Below, in pieces: positions 1 to 9,926 of a stretch of 64,000 bases of DNA. The DNA lies in NCBI GenBank assembly GCA_949358305.1, contig OX442314.1, positions 36,298,211 through 36,362,210 of the forward strand. The letters run 5' to 3'. The DNA is from Strigamia acuminata (lineage: Eukaryota; Arthropoda; Chilopoda; Geophilomorpha; Linotaeniidae). The notes under the pieces were generated by a model. It was given only the letters and a program-made list of their open reading frames with translations. It did not search any database and had not been told where the DNA came from. Every line of letters begins with the position of its first letter. Position 1 is the first letter of the stretch. The position numbers and the translations under genes are program-made.

Positions 1-2031
1 CGGTTCTTTCAGTGCGGCAAAGTGATGGTTAGTGCCTATTTTTTTTTCTCGGTCAAATCCAATAACTTTGCGCGGTATCCGGGCCGAAACTTTGAATTAA
101 GCCACGAAACAGCTAAGCCTTTTGCCACGTGCACGCGAGCTATTGTAGTGAGTCTACGTGCAGCAACAGAAGCTTTCACTGTTTATTCTGCCAGGTTTTC
201 TTTACATTAAGGAGATAGGCAACCGATATCATTACTGATCCACCATTAGCAAGTATCTGGCCATAAAAGTGATGAAAATGAATTTCATTTGGATGGATCT
301 GACGGTGTTCGACACTATTTGCGTGAATTGCGCCGATTAGTAATGATCAGGGTCCACTAGGAAATGATTTTCTTCCATTTAGAGATGAAATTAATGATCT
401 ACTGTGCGTTTTTCAGGACGATAATGCATCTAAACAAGCTGGGAATGACACCAAATGATATCTTGTGACCGTTAAGGCTCCCGGAAGTGTTTCCTTCACC
501 AATGAGACAGCAAACAGCATTAAAATTACAATTATTATGCGAGGACTTTTCTGCCCCATGCCGTGTGGTGCCCGCCCGGCCACACTCACAATCTATCGCA
601 TCGTTCAAGAGAATGGACAAGGAAAAAATAAGAAGAAAGGTTGAAGGATGGATTTATCATCTTGGACAGCCAGACCGGCCCAGCGGCAGAGACTTTTCGA
701 ATTTGGATGGATTTATTGTCCCCTTATGTCATGGATAAAGTGAATCAAGTTTTGTAAAGTTTTATGACCACTGGATGCAATTCCAATGTGTGACAAGTCA
801 CGAAATATATAAAAAAGAAGTTTAGAATCAGTTTATGATGAGAAACAAAATTTTTGTTTTTGAAGTTCAGAACAGACTTTGATGCAAAATCCACCAAACC
901 AATGGAAACCGATAGAAGATACAATAATGTCCAGTAAAGTGACATCAAAAGCGTGAATTGCGCCCATGTGCAGGACATTTTCACACAAAAAGATGCATTC
1001 TTACACAAAAAAAGAGCTTTTGGTAAAAATAATGAATTTATTAGACAAAAATGCATTTTATGTGTGTACTAAAGGACTCCTTAAAATCGGGGGGCAATTT
1101 CCCCCCTGTCCCCCTGAACATAACGATTTCACACACATTTTTCGTGTGAAAATCTGTGGAGAAGATCTATGTCAATCCATCCAGCTGCGATATTATATCG
1201 TTATAGAAATTCTATGTAAATAGCGATTTCGTGCAAATTTTTCGTACAGAGAAAATCGATGTGACAAAGCAACTAATAATTGGCTCCTTGGTCCATCCCA
1301 ACAAACATTTACAATATTTTTCTGGCATTTACGACCCTTCAGCAATTTTTAATCCTAAACCAGACTTTTCCTTCCATCCATTTCATGTGGACCAATCTTC
1401 GGCTTTTGTGAACAAACAAGCATCACACGGCAGGGACACGTGCTTGATACCGGAAGTTGCAATACCACCTATTCGTGTATTTGGTTTCAGAAGTAGAATG
1501 AAAATAGAACCTGAAAAACGATGAAAAGGAATCGGCGTGGATCCCGATTACCAATATTGCCACATGGTTAAAAAATATATTGAAATTATATTGCGATGCC
1601 TTTTGGAATGCGTTGGGTTTCACGAGAATGCGTAATGCAATGCATTTTTGCATGATATTAGTTTGCAAATCATAATACATTTCTGTCATTTCTTGGCATG
1701 TCTTGCAAAATGTCAAATACCAATCTTTTTCAATTGTATTACGAAATTTATTTACTGTGTAAATAATATACTAAATTCCGCGAAATGCTCTCCATTTTGA
1801 AATATGTTGAAAAATACATTTTTCAACCACATTGGTTTTTACAGAAACCGGAGATAGAAAATCGACACTTTTATATCTGGGCAAAAGATGAGTCAAGATT
1901 GAATATTTATTCGAAAAATATCGCCAAAATCTGAAAAGAGGTATAGAAATCTGAAACACCAAACTTCAATCGGTTAACTTGGCTCTAGTTGTACAGCGGG
2001 ACATTTTCATTTGCTTTAAATTGCCGCCTGA

Positions 2032-2178
2032 CAGGGCTGGACTGGAAAGAAATTTAGTACCGAAAAATCTGGATAGATCAGCCCACAGCGTCACCGACCA
2101 CCGGGAAATTCCCAGTATCCCAATGGGCCAGTACAGGGTGACCAGATGTCCCGATTTTACCGGACAGTCCAATTTTTA
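2032..2178. mobile_element. Degraded hAT-type MITE fragments
   Basis: The block begins cagggctggactgg, the same terminus as the intact MITE at 54610-54764, and shares with it an internal ccaccgggaaa...cccagt core. Its far end runs into cagggtgaccagatgtcccg, which itself resembles a hAT-type terminus, so two related non-autonomous elements may abut. No matching 8-bp target duplication remains, so the boundaries are approximate. Confidence 0.45.
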
Positions 2179-2465
2179 ATAAATTGTTATGATGTCCTGG
2201 GAATGTAACTCGATACGTCTTGCAGTCATTATAGTCATTGCCATCAGATGCTTCAAATAATGAAGAAATGCAAATCTGAAATTATCAATACATACATAGA
2301 TATTAAAAAACTAATTTCTACTTTCGAAGATTAATTCTATATACCTGATAAGTCGAAGGGAGACACATCACCCGCACATGCCCCCCCTCCGTCTCCAAAT
2401 TTAATTCTTTACAATTATAAATAAGAAAACAGTAGCAATATGCAGGCTCGAGATTAATTTCAAGC

Positions 2466-2620
2466 GACGTCACTGCTGTCGTCATCGCTGCTGTCCGATT
2501 ACGCATTTGGATTACACGATGACGTGCGTTAGCAGGGCGAGCGGAATTACGTCATGAGGCATCTTCCTGTTGATGGCATCTGTTTCTGGCGGTTAAAAAT
2601 GACGTCAGATGAAACGTCAG
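2466..2620. promoter_or_regulatory. Cluster of CRE/ATF-like sites
   Basis: Within about 155 bp there are gacgtcac (2466), gatgacgtgc (near 2518), ttacgtcat (2547), a perfect tgacgtca (2600-2607) and aacgtcag (2613). TGACGTCA is the known CREB/ATF palindrome. The cluster lies about 750 bp upstream of the ariadne-like gene; a link to that gene is only inferred. Confidence 0.3.
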
Positions 2621-3306
2621 TCTAAAAATGTTTTCAAATTGATAAGAAATCAATTATAAACAGGAACTGGGGAATAGAAAGCAAAAGTAATCGAAGTTGG
2701 AGAGATAAATTACAAATTATTCGTGCAAAGGTCAAACATTCATTAAATTCGTTTTAAAATGGCCACGAAAGGACGTCCAAATTGCGCAAAGTTGAAATAA
2801 AAAATTGAAATGTGTTAGTGGGAGATGAAAAACATTCTCACCTATTGATTTTCTCAAATCTATCGACGTTCCGGCCATTTTGTTAATTCATTCTGAGTTC
2901 TGACGTAACAATAACAATCACCCTAAGTCTGATTGCTAATAGTGTATTGTGTTATAATATTTGAATTGTAATTTTTGTGTTAGAACTTGCTGAATTGTGA
3001 ATATAATGCACCGTCGAGAAATTAGGGGTGTTTGTGCAGTTGGCAGCTCACCAAGGAGATGTCGCCCTCTGTCGACGCTTTAACGAACTAATTATGCCCT
3101 ACCATGTGTGTCTGCACTAAAACACAATTTTTCCATTTTTTGCCTAGTGCGGAGAAAAGTCGTCAAAATTTTTTAATGAGCATATTAAAATTTTAACGTT
3201 AAGTGTTAAATCACCCGTTAAATTAATTGTCACGTCGGTACGAGGTTATAAAACGAAGTTCTGACGTGACCATTTGATTGACGTATACCAATGATTTTAA
3301 TAATTA

Positions 3307-3312
3307 TCAGTC
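3307..3312 (+). promoter_or_regulatory. Possible initiator (TCAGTC) of the ariadne-like gene
   Basis: TCAGTC matches the arthropod Inr consensus and lies about 60 bp before the ATG at 3373. A TATAAAA string at 3247-3253 is too far upstream to act as its TATA box. The call rests on sequence alone. Confidence 0.25.
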
Positions 3313-4687
3313 CGCTCATTTGCTTCAACGTCGACTGACAATTCAATCAAGTCAATAATCAATAATCGAAGAATGTGTTCAGACGATGAATCCAGCTTTG
3401 AAATGCAATCCGACGACGAGTACGGTCAGGATGAAGTTGACGATTATTTAAACACGAGTGTGAACGAATGCGAAATGGAAGTGAATGCGAAAAAGAAGGT
3501 AGTGGATTTCGAGCATTTTAATTTCGAGTGCCTATCGACCGACAAAGTGGAGAAATTACTGAACGAGAGCGCCGAGGCGTTTGCCAACAAAATCCACGTC
3601 GCGCCGCCCATCGCCAAGATTCTACTCCGCACTCTCAAATGGACCGTCGGAGATGTCGTCCAAGATATAAACGCTTTATTAATCGATGCCCGAATCAAAC
3701 CTTTACCCACGAAACCCAATTCGCACGTATCGACGCCCGACGAGTGTCCGGTGTGCTTCGAACCGTTCGCGGCACCCGAATTCCGACGCTTGCAGTGCGG
3801 ACATTCGTTTTGCATCTCGTGCTGGCTCGCCCACTTCGAATTGGAGGTCGGCCAGGGCGTTTCGACCGAAATCGAATGCATGGAAACGGATTGCAAGATC
3901 CTTGTGCCCGAAGATTTCGCGTTGGACATTTTGCACAAATCGGATCTCCGAAAAAAATACAACGAATTCGCGTTGCGTGAATGTGTGAGTTCTCACCCGG
4001 AGCTGAGATTTTGTACCGGGCCCAACTGTCGCGTGGTGATTCGCGCGGAACAACCGAAAAGCAAGCGCGTCACCTGCAACGAATGCGACAGTTCTTTCTG
4101 CTTCAATTGCGGTTTGAATTACCACGCGCCGACGGACTGCGCGACCATGAAAAAGTGGCTCGCAAAATGCGATGCGGATTCGGGGAATGCCACTTATTTG
4201 CGGAAACACACCAAAGATTGCCCGAAATGCAATTTTGTAATCGAAAAGAACGGCGGGTGTAACATCATGACGTGCACGCGATGCAAGTTCAAATTCTGCT
4301 GGATGTGTTTGGGCGATTTGAAAGAGCACACCGGCAGTTACCGATGCAGCATGTATGCTACTCCGGCGAAAACGGTCGAGTCGGAGCACGAGGCGAGAGT
4401 CGTTATGGCGAAATATCTGTTTTATTTCGACAGGTGGTCGAATCACGCGGAGAGTCTGCGTTTGGAGCATGAGGCGTTGGAGAAAATGAGAAAGAGAATC
4501 GAGGAAAAGGTGATGAAGAACGAAGGAACGTGGATTGACTGGCAGTATTTGTTTGATGCGGCTGCGGCGCTCGCTAAGTGTCGTTACACGATGCAGTACA
4601 CTTATTCGTTGGCTTATTTTATGGAGGATGGGAAGAAGAAAGAGTTGTTTGAATACCAGCAAGCGCAATTTGAGTCTGCGATTGAGA

Positions 4688-4691
4688 AGTT
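4688..4691 (+). repeat. Left target-site duplication (agtt) of the gypsy element
   Basis: The 4 bp agtt directly precede the TGT terminus of the left LTR and are repeated at 18196-18199 after the ACA terminus of the right LTR. Joining the flanks across one copy restores the ariadne reading frame, which confirms the boundaries. Confidence 0.9.
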
Positions 4692-5710
4692 TGTCGCGCT
4701 CAACTCTAACCGTCGCTAACTCGTGGGTTGATTACTTAATTCGACTAACTCACTACCGCTTTGCTCAAGCGGTTTACCCAAAGAAATGATTACACAGATA
4801 TAAAAGGTAAAATATAATATAGATTTATTCTGTGGGACAATGTACAGATATATCTTATATATATATATATATAAAAGGTAGGTAAAAGGTAAATCGGAAT
4901 GGGTGAAGGGAAATGGAAAGGTAAAGGTATGATGAAAGCTGGCTGGAATCGGCGAGGTCGTCTGTTGTCTCGGTCGTGTCCAAGATGGCGTCCTCGTTGT
5001 GGCAACGTGGTGTCGTCTTGGGCCGGCGTGGCAATATGGCGTCCTCGGCTCGTCTCTGGCTGGTCCTTCGGGCTCACGCTGGTCGGGCGCGAGTGAATGC
5101 TTAGTTAAAAGGCTTACTTCGGGCTGTTGTCTAGGTTTTTGTGTGGTGTCCGGCGATCACACAGCGGCGGACTCTTCTGGCTCCCGGCGGTCACACAGCG
5201 GCGGGAACGCTCGTCGTGGTTTTACTGCAGTTTAGGCTTGTGCGACCGTTTGTCTGCACAACTCGCTAAACTGGAGTGGTTTTTACTATTTCTAGCTGGT
5301 GTGCTAAAATAGTGTGGTAATCTTATCTCGCAGGTTACTCTGCGGAGTTTGACACTGACCAAACGTACTCACGGTAAATTGTCCTTTGTCCTTGGTCAAT
5401 CCCAGTATATTTACTTGGGCCTGATCTTGTAGGACGACGGGTTTACGTGTGTTTCTCGTTTGATGGTTGTGTTGGTTCTGCCCGCTCAGTGCAAGGCACA
5501 TTCCTTTGCACAAAGCGGGGTCGACAGGTGACCGGAATCACCCAATGGTGGGGTGGACGAGCCATCCCCACTCCCTCAGGGCAGACGCCTGTCCATTGAC
5601 TAGATGTCAATGCACTGAGGGAAGGGAGACGCGCTTGCGGCTCCCCTTACACCCGAAACGAGGTCACGAGAGAAACTCTTCGTTGACCCCGGTCCAGTCG
5701 GGTCACAACA
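4692..5710 (-). mobile_element. 3' LTR of the gypsy element
   Basis: A 1019-bp LTR with TGT...ACA termini. It matches the copy at 17177-18195 in length and in every block I compared, and all open frames inside the two copies translate identically. Since gag and pol read on the minus strand, this is the downstream LTR. It holds the (ta)n tract near 4853-4872. The short frames in it are not genes. Confidence 0.93.
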
Positions 5711-5722
5711 CTTCCCCCTCCG
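5711..5722 (-). other. Polypurine tract of the gypsy element
   Basis: On the minus strand the bases next to the 3' LTR read ggagggggaag, a purine run where plus-strand priming is expected. The ORF3 stop lies about 25 bp upstream of it. Confidence 0.7.
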
Positions 5723-5746
5723 AGCTCAGACCGTGGGGCTGAGCGA

Positions 5747-8512
5747 TCACTTCTTTCCTGGGGGACCCGACACTGAGTCCGTCACCTGGGCGTAACTCAC
5801 TCCAGGGACAGGCGGTTGAGTGCCGGGTGGCGCGGGTAGATCGCCTACTAACGCCGAGGACCGATCTCGGGGGTCCTCATGCTCCGTAATGAAGCATAAT
5901 GCATGGCCGTCAACTGGCTCATGCGGGGCACGCGTCCTCTCGTGTAACCAAACGCTCGGGATGTAGGCGGAGAAGCCGGTGTTCGTATGCCGGATGGCAT
6001 TGGCTTCCGCTGGCGTCACTGGCACACGGTGGGCTCTCAGCAACCTCTGGTGGAAGATGAGGTCTCTAGTCTTCCGGATCTGGTTGTGAAGCCAGATGAA
6101 GACTGATTTGCCTTTGTCCCGCTGCGCGAGGATAAACCTCCTGGTCGCCGTCGTCATCGAGAGATGGGGAAACTCTTCGATGATTCGCCCGTAATAGTCT
6201 GGCGGAGGCGGTGCCGGCTTCGGCTTCTGGGTGGCCGCGGGAATAGCGGCTTGCGTCGTTGTCGCCGCTCGGGCCGGTGAGGTCCCGGGCGGTGTCGGCT
6301 TCGTTTGCTCGACGGACCTGACGGGTGGCGTTCGGCACAGCAAGCGCTTTGGTTTACCCGCCACTTCGAACAGGGCGGGTCCTTGCGGGGATATCTCCGC
6401 AGGCATCGGTGGCGGAATCGGAACTCCGCTCGTCGGCGAGATCACCATTTCTACATCCTCTGCCGATTCTTCCGTCTGGATGGTCAAGGCGCGCAGTTGT
6501 TGGGTAGGCGCCGCTGTCCAGGTGGCGGAGGTATAACGAAACGCCGTGCTTCGCAACTTGTACCCCTCAAATTCGGGGTTTACCACATCCCTGGTTAGCT
6601 CGTACCGAGTCAACACAGGGTCGGGCAGAATGGAGCTCCACTCTGCGAGGAGTGCACGGGGAACCTGTACACCCTCTCTGTCCACGACAGACCATGCGGC
6701 CATCGCCTGACGCCCTTCTCCGAAGAGTGCTGGGGTTAGCAGCTGCATCATTACCTTGGTCAATGATAGCTGTAGGCTGCGACGATTCACTGGATTCGAT
6801 CGCTCCGAATCCGCAGTGAAGGCACACGAGAGCTTACTCATCATCGCCGTTGCCCATTCGATGAAATATCGCTGGGCCTGATCCACACCTCGCAAGGCGG
6901 GCGCGGAGACTCTTGGGTCTTCCATCACGAAGCGAAACGCTGAGAGCTCGGAGATAGTCGGATTGGCGGCTTCTCTCGCGAGTCGCGCTTCTTCGTCTCG
7001 CCTCTCGAAAAACAGGGCCGAGGAACCGGATCGGGGTTGGCTCGGCCTGTAAATGCCGGTCAAATTGGCTCGACATTCCTGCGCAATGCTCTGTCCAACG
7101 GGGAGAGGGACTGAGCGGTCGGTGGGTAAATCCGGCGGATCGCTCGAATTCAACAACGACGGCGGCGGCAGGTTCGGAGGCGGCTGCGTCTTGGTCGGCA
7201 GCGTCGGCGTCGGCAGCGGTGGTGTTGGCTGCGTCGGCGGTGGTGGCGTCTCCGTCGTCTGCACTCCAGTCATTGCGACTTGGAGCGCCGGGAGATGTTG
7301 TCCGGAGCCTGAAGGCTGCACGATGGCGGTTGGCATGCCATCGGGTCGTGGTCGCGAATTAATGTAGTCTGCGAGCCACCTTGCCACCTCGTGTGGGGTC
7401 ACCTTCCCGTCGGTGACAACACCCATCTTCCTGGCGTGTTTCATCGCGGGATCGAAACGTGTCAGTTTCGTCCGCTTCATCTGAGTCAGAATCTCGCGAA
7501 GGTCCCGCGTATCTGCCGCTGGGACGTTTCGCTCACCTGACTGGCTACCACCTCGTCGACCCGCTCTCTTGGAGGCGTAGGCGGGTTCGGGGATGGGACG
7601 GCCCCGAGCTTCGCACCTCGCGAAGTATCGCTCTTTGCGATCTTTTTTCCGCTGCTCGCGATGAGTCAGCGGACGTCTAGAAGTGCTGGGACGAGAGACT
7701 CGCTCTTCGTCACCAGACATCCAAACCTCCTTGCACTCCTTACCGTCTTTAATCTGACGGTTTATGAAAATTCGCGGTCGGGAATACTGCGAAGGGTCAC
7801 GCACCGTACTAGTGGATGGCCCAGCTTCGTTGCCTTCAGTCGTGTTTTGAGCGACACGCTGCTTCTTGGTTGTCGCTGGGGAACGCGACTGGCTGTCCCC
7901 GGCGCCTTTGGAGCGCTTGCGCTTCCGCGGGTAGCTGCTCTTGGGCCCCAAAATCCCCAGGTAGTGGAGCTGCCACATCTCGGCTTGGGACGTCAAAATT
8001 CCCATCCGAGGTCTCCACTGGGGCGTACTCTCTCCCAATCGCAGCCTCTCAAACCACAGATGAATATCATCCGCGGTCATCCCCTCGTTTTGGAGGATGC
8101 GCTCGGCCACTGCCGTAGCGGTATCCACCAGCTGTTGTCTATAATGCTGGTAGATGGCCTCACGGGCCTCTTCTGTCTCGGCTGCTCGCCACGCATGCAG
8201 CACGTGTTCCTCCGCCGGGTTGCCAGTGTACTGACTTGACAATCCGGGGTGGAAAATCGGCGATTTCGGGTCATCGTCACGAGCTAACTCTGTGGCGATG
8301 CCTTCGCGCATTCCCTCCGGGAACGTATCCAGGAGCGTGCAGTCTCGTACCCAACGTCGGGCGATGCATCGGGAATGTAGTATTCGCAGGCGCCAAGGGT
8401 CGGCGTCTTCGCCGAAACATCGTCGGTAAAAATCGGGCAGCGCGCCTCGAAATATCCCGCCACGAGTGATGCAAGCGGGGTCTAATGGTCCCCATGTTTT
8501 ACGTAGTGCCAT
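5747..8512 (-). CDS. Gypsy ORF3, unrecognised 921-aa protein
   Basis: The third large ORF, downstream of pol in the env position. I start it at 8512 because the minus strand has a pyrimidine-rich stretch ending in ccttccag directly before ATGGCA. That makes this Met the first codon of a spliced subgenomic mRNA. The upstream in-frame Met at 8536 lies inside this acceptor tract. The protein has a helical N-terminal region (1-190), a basic cluster PRKRKR near 195-201 that could be a nuclear localisation signal, a second basic stretch near 300, a Pro/Thr-rich linker (about 420-470) and a second folded-looking region (about 520-640). The C-terminus is Pro-rich. I see no signal peptide, transmembrane segment, furin site or Cys pattern of an Env protein, nor zinc-finger or enzyme motifs. 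Function unknown. Confidence 0.8.
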   Translation of the reverse strand: MALRKTWGPLDPACITRGGIFRGALPDFYRRCFGEDADPWRLRILHSRCIARRWVRDCTLLDTFPEGMREGIATELARDDDPKSPIFHPGLSSQYTGNPAEEHVLHAWRAAETEEAREAIYQHYRQQLVDTATAVAERILQNEGMTADDIHLWFERLRLGESTPQWRPRMGILTSQAEMWQLHYLGILGPKSSYPRKRKRSKGAGDSQSRSPATTKKQRVAQNTTEGNEAGPSTSTVRDPSQYSRPRIFINRQIKDGKECKEVWMSGDEERVSRPSTSRRPLTHREQRKKDRKERYFARCEARGRPIPEPAYASKRAGRRGGSQSGERNVPAADTRDLREILTQMKRTKLTRFDPAMKHARKMGVVTDGKVTPHEVARWLADYINSRPRPDGMPTAIVQPSGSGQHLPALQVAMTGVQTTETPPPPTQPTPPLPTPTLPTKTQPPPNLPPPSLLNSSDPPDLPTDRSVPLPVGQSIAQECRANLTGIYRPSQPRSGSSALFFERRDEEARLAREAANPTISELSAFRFVMEDPRVSAPALRGVDQAQRYFIEWATAMMSKLSCAFTADSERSNPVNRRSLQLSLTKVMMQLLTPALFGEGRQAMAAWSVVDREGVQVPRALLAEWSSILPDPVLTRYELTRDVVNPEFEGYKLRSTAFRYTSATWTAAPTQQLRALTIQTEESAEDVEMVISPTSGVPIPPPMPAEISPQGPALFEVAGKPKRLLCRTPPVRSVEQTKPTPPGTSPARAATTTQAAIPAATQKPKPAPPPPDYYGRIIEEFPHLSMTTATRRFILAQRDKGKSVFIWLHNQIRKTRDLIFHQRLLRAHRVPVTPAEANAIRHTNTGFSAYIPSVWLHERTRAPHEPVDGHALCFITEHEDPRDRSSALVGDLPAPPGTQPPVPGVSYAQVTDSVSGPPGKK

Positions 8513-9926
8513 CTGGAAGGATGGAGAAATAAACAATTAATAAAAAGTTAATATTTAAATACGTAGATAAATGGTTGGTTTCGAGGGACGTTGCCAGTAC
8601 GTGCAGCCGTCCGTCGAGACCGATTCCTGTCTATCGGTGCAAACGTAGGACGAATTGTCCCTCGTCGGATAGAAAAAGAGAAGTCATCACGTGAAAAATC
8701 TGTCTCATGTCCAAAACGCACAGCGAGACGGAATCGAGCCTTTAATCTGGATTCTTATCATCAGATTTTACTTCAAATTAATTCTAACATTAATTAGAAC
8801 ATTACTAATAATTAAATTAATAATTATCAGTCATTCGTAAAAAGAATTCGTCGGGTGTAAATTATTACTAAAATCGCACAATAAATGTGCTTGTCGAAAT
8901 GTTATTAAATAAATAAACCTAATAAAGAATTATTCCGAAGTCGGACTTTGTCTAATTTTTAAAAAAGTTAAAGTCAAATTAAATTTATCCAACACACCGA
9001 AAAATTCATCGTACGAATGTTAAGTTGCATCAATTTGATGCGTCAAATTACTTGTGGAGAAAAAATATTCTTTTACAGAATATTCTCCCCTTGTCATAAA
9101 ATTATCTATGGCTCGAGCCCATTGTCTCGCTCGTGACTCAAGTCATGAGGAATTTTCGAGACGCGAGGCGACGTGAAGTCTGCGCTCGCACCTCGAAAAC
9201 AAATTAACAAGGAAAAAAAATACGATCGTGTGAGCGATCGCGGTTAATAATTAATTATACGCTATTTCGAGTGCAAAGCACTCATGTCAGGTATTAGTCA
9301 ACAAAATTTCTTCTTCAGCAGCACGGAACTAGTTCTCATGTGCCGATGCCGACTTCTACCTGATCGGGCTGGACTTGGTTTACATCGCGGTCCCAGTTTT
9401 CCTCGTCCTCGTGCTCGATGGCCAGCACGTCGTTCTCTTCCTCGTCCATGGCGAGGAGCGCGCACAAAAATCTCAATCACGATTTAAAAAGGATGATAAA
9501 ACTATCTCAAAAACTCGGTGAAAAACTCGGTAAAACGTTAAAAAACGAGGATCACGCACGAATGCAGCGATCAGCTGTGAAAAGCGGAAGTCTGTGTGAA
9601 CACGAGGTAATCGCGATGGATTCTGGGTAATATACTCCAGAACCCGGGTGTTTGAGACTAGTGCGCACCTACCCGTGCGCATGTTACGCTACGGGTCTCC
9701 TTTGTTCTCACTCCCGTGCGCGATTGCTGCTACGGGGTCTTTTGCACGCGGTATCCGACCCGTGCCGATAATTTTGCTACGGGTCCCGCGTTTCCACGCC
9801 ATCTCGTGACGCGAATTCGACCGATATCCGCTTTGTTGGACTTAGCGAAATTTTCTGCGACGTGATGGCTTGCACTATCGGTCGATTACATTTATTTTTA
9901 GTGCCGCCATCGACTCGTAATTTATT
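8513..9926 (-). other. Inter-ORF region of the gypsy element (pol to ORF3)
   Basis: About 1.4 kb without a supported ORF. It contains the splice acceptor before ORF3 (8513-8550) and three similar stem motifs at 9670-9800, listed separately. It also has AT-rich stretches and a palindrome-like gagaaaaaatattc...gaatattctc near 9058-9088. It probably serves RNA processing or export, by inference from position. Confidence 0.5.
9670..9800 (-). repeat. Three related hairpin motifs in the gypsy RNA
   Basis: Three successive blocks each place cccgtgc about 10-15 nt before gctacggg: acccgtgcgc..gctacgggt, tcccgtgcgc..gctacgggg and acccgtgccg..gctacgggt. Each can fold into a stem of roughly six base pairs (ACCCGT/ACGGGT) in the element RNA. 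Repeated stems in a retroelement non-coding region are reminiscent of RNA export or packaging elements, but this is inference. Confidence 0.5.

Larger units (their letters stand above)
1..3306. other. Intergenic, AT-rich, upstream of the ariadne-like gene
   Basis: I see no convincing gene here: all open frames are short, lack recognisable motifs and have no plausible splice partners. The stretch holds a degraded hAT-like repeat near 2032-2180 and a cluster of CRE-like sites at 2466-2620, both listed separately. The rest is low-GC sequence without visible repeats. Confidence 0.6.

Noticed and set aside
3703-4668. Minus-strand 321-residue frame, repeated as 236 residues at 23981-24691
   Set aside because: Antisense of the ariadne-like coding sequence; open because of codon composition.
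4790-5742. Open frames of 60-95 codons inside the LTR, repeated at 17275-18000
   Set aside because: They are identical in both LTRs, overlap each other on both strands and have no motifs; they are by-products of LTR sequence.
5747-8512. Envelope gene of an errantivirus-like element
   Set aside because: The ORF is in the env position but shows no signal peptide, transmembrane segment or cleavage motif; it is rich in basic and Pro stretches instead.
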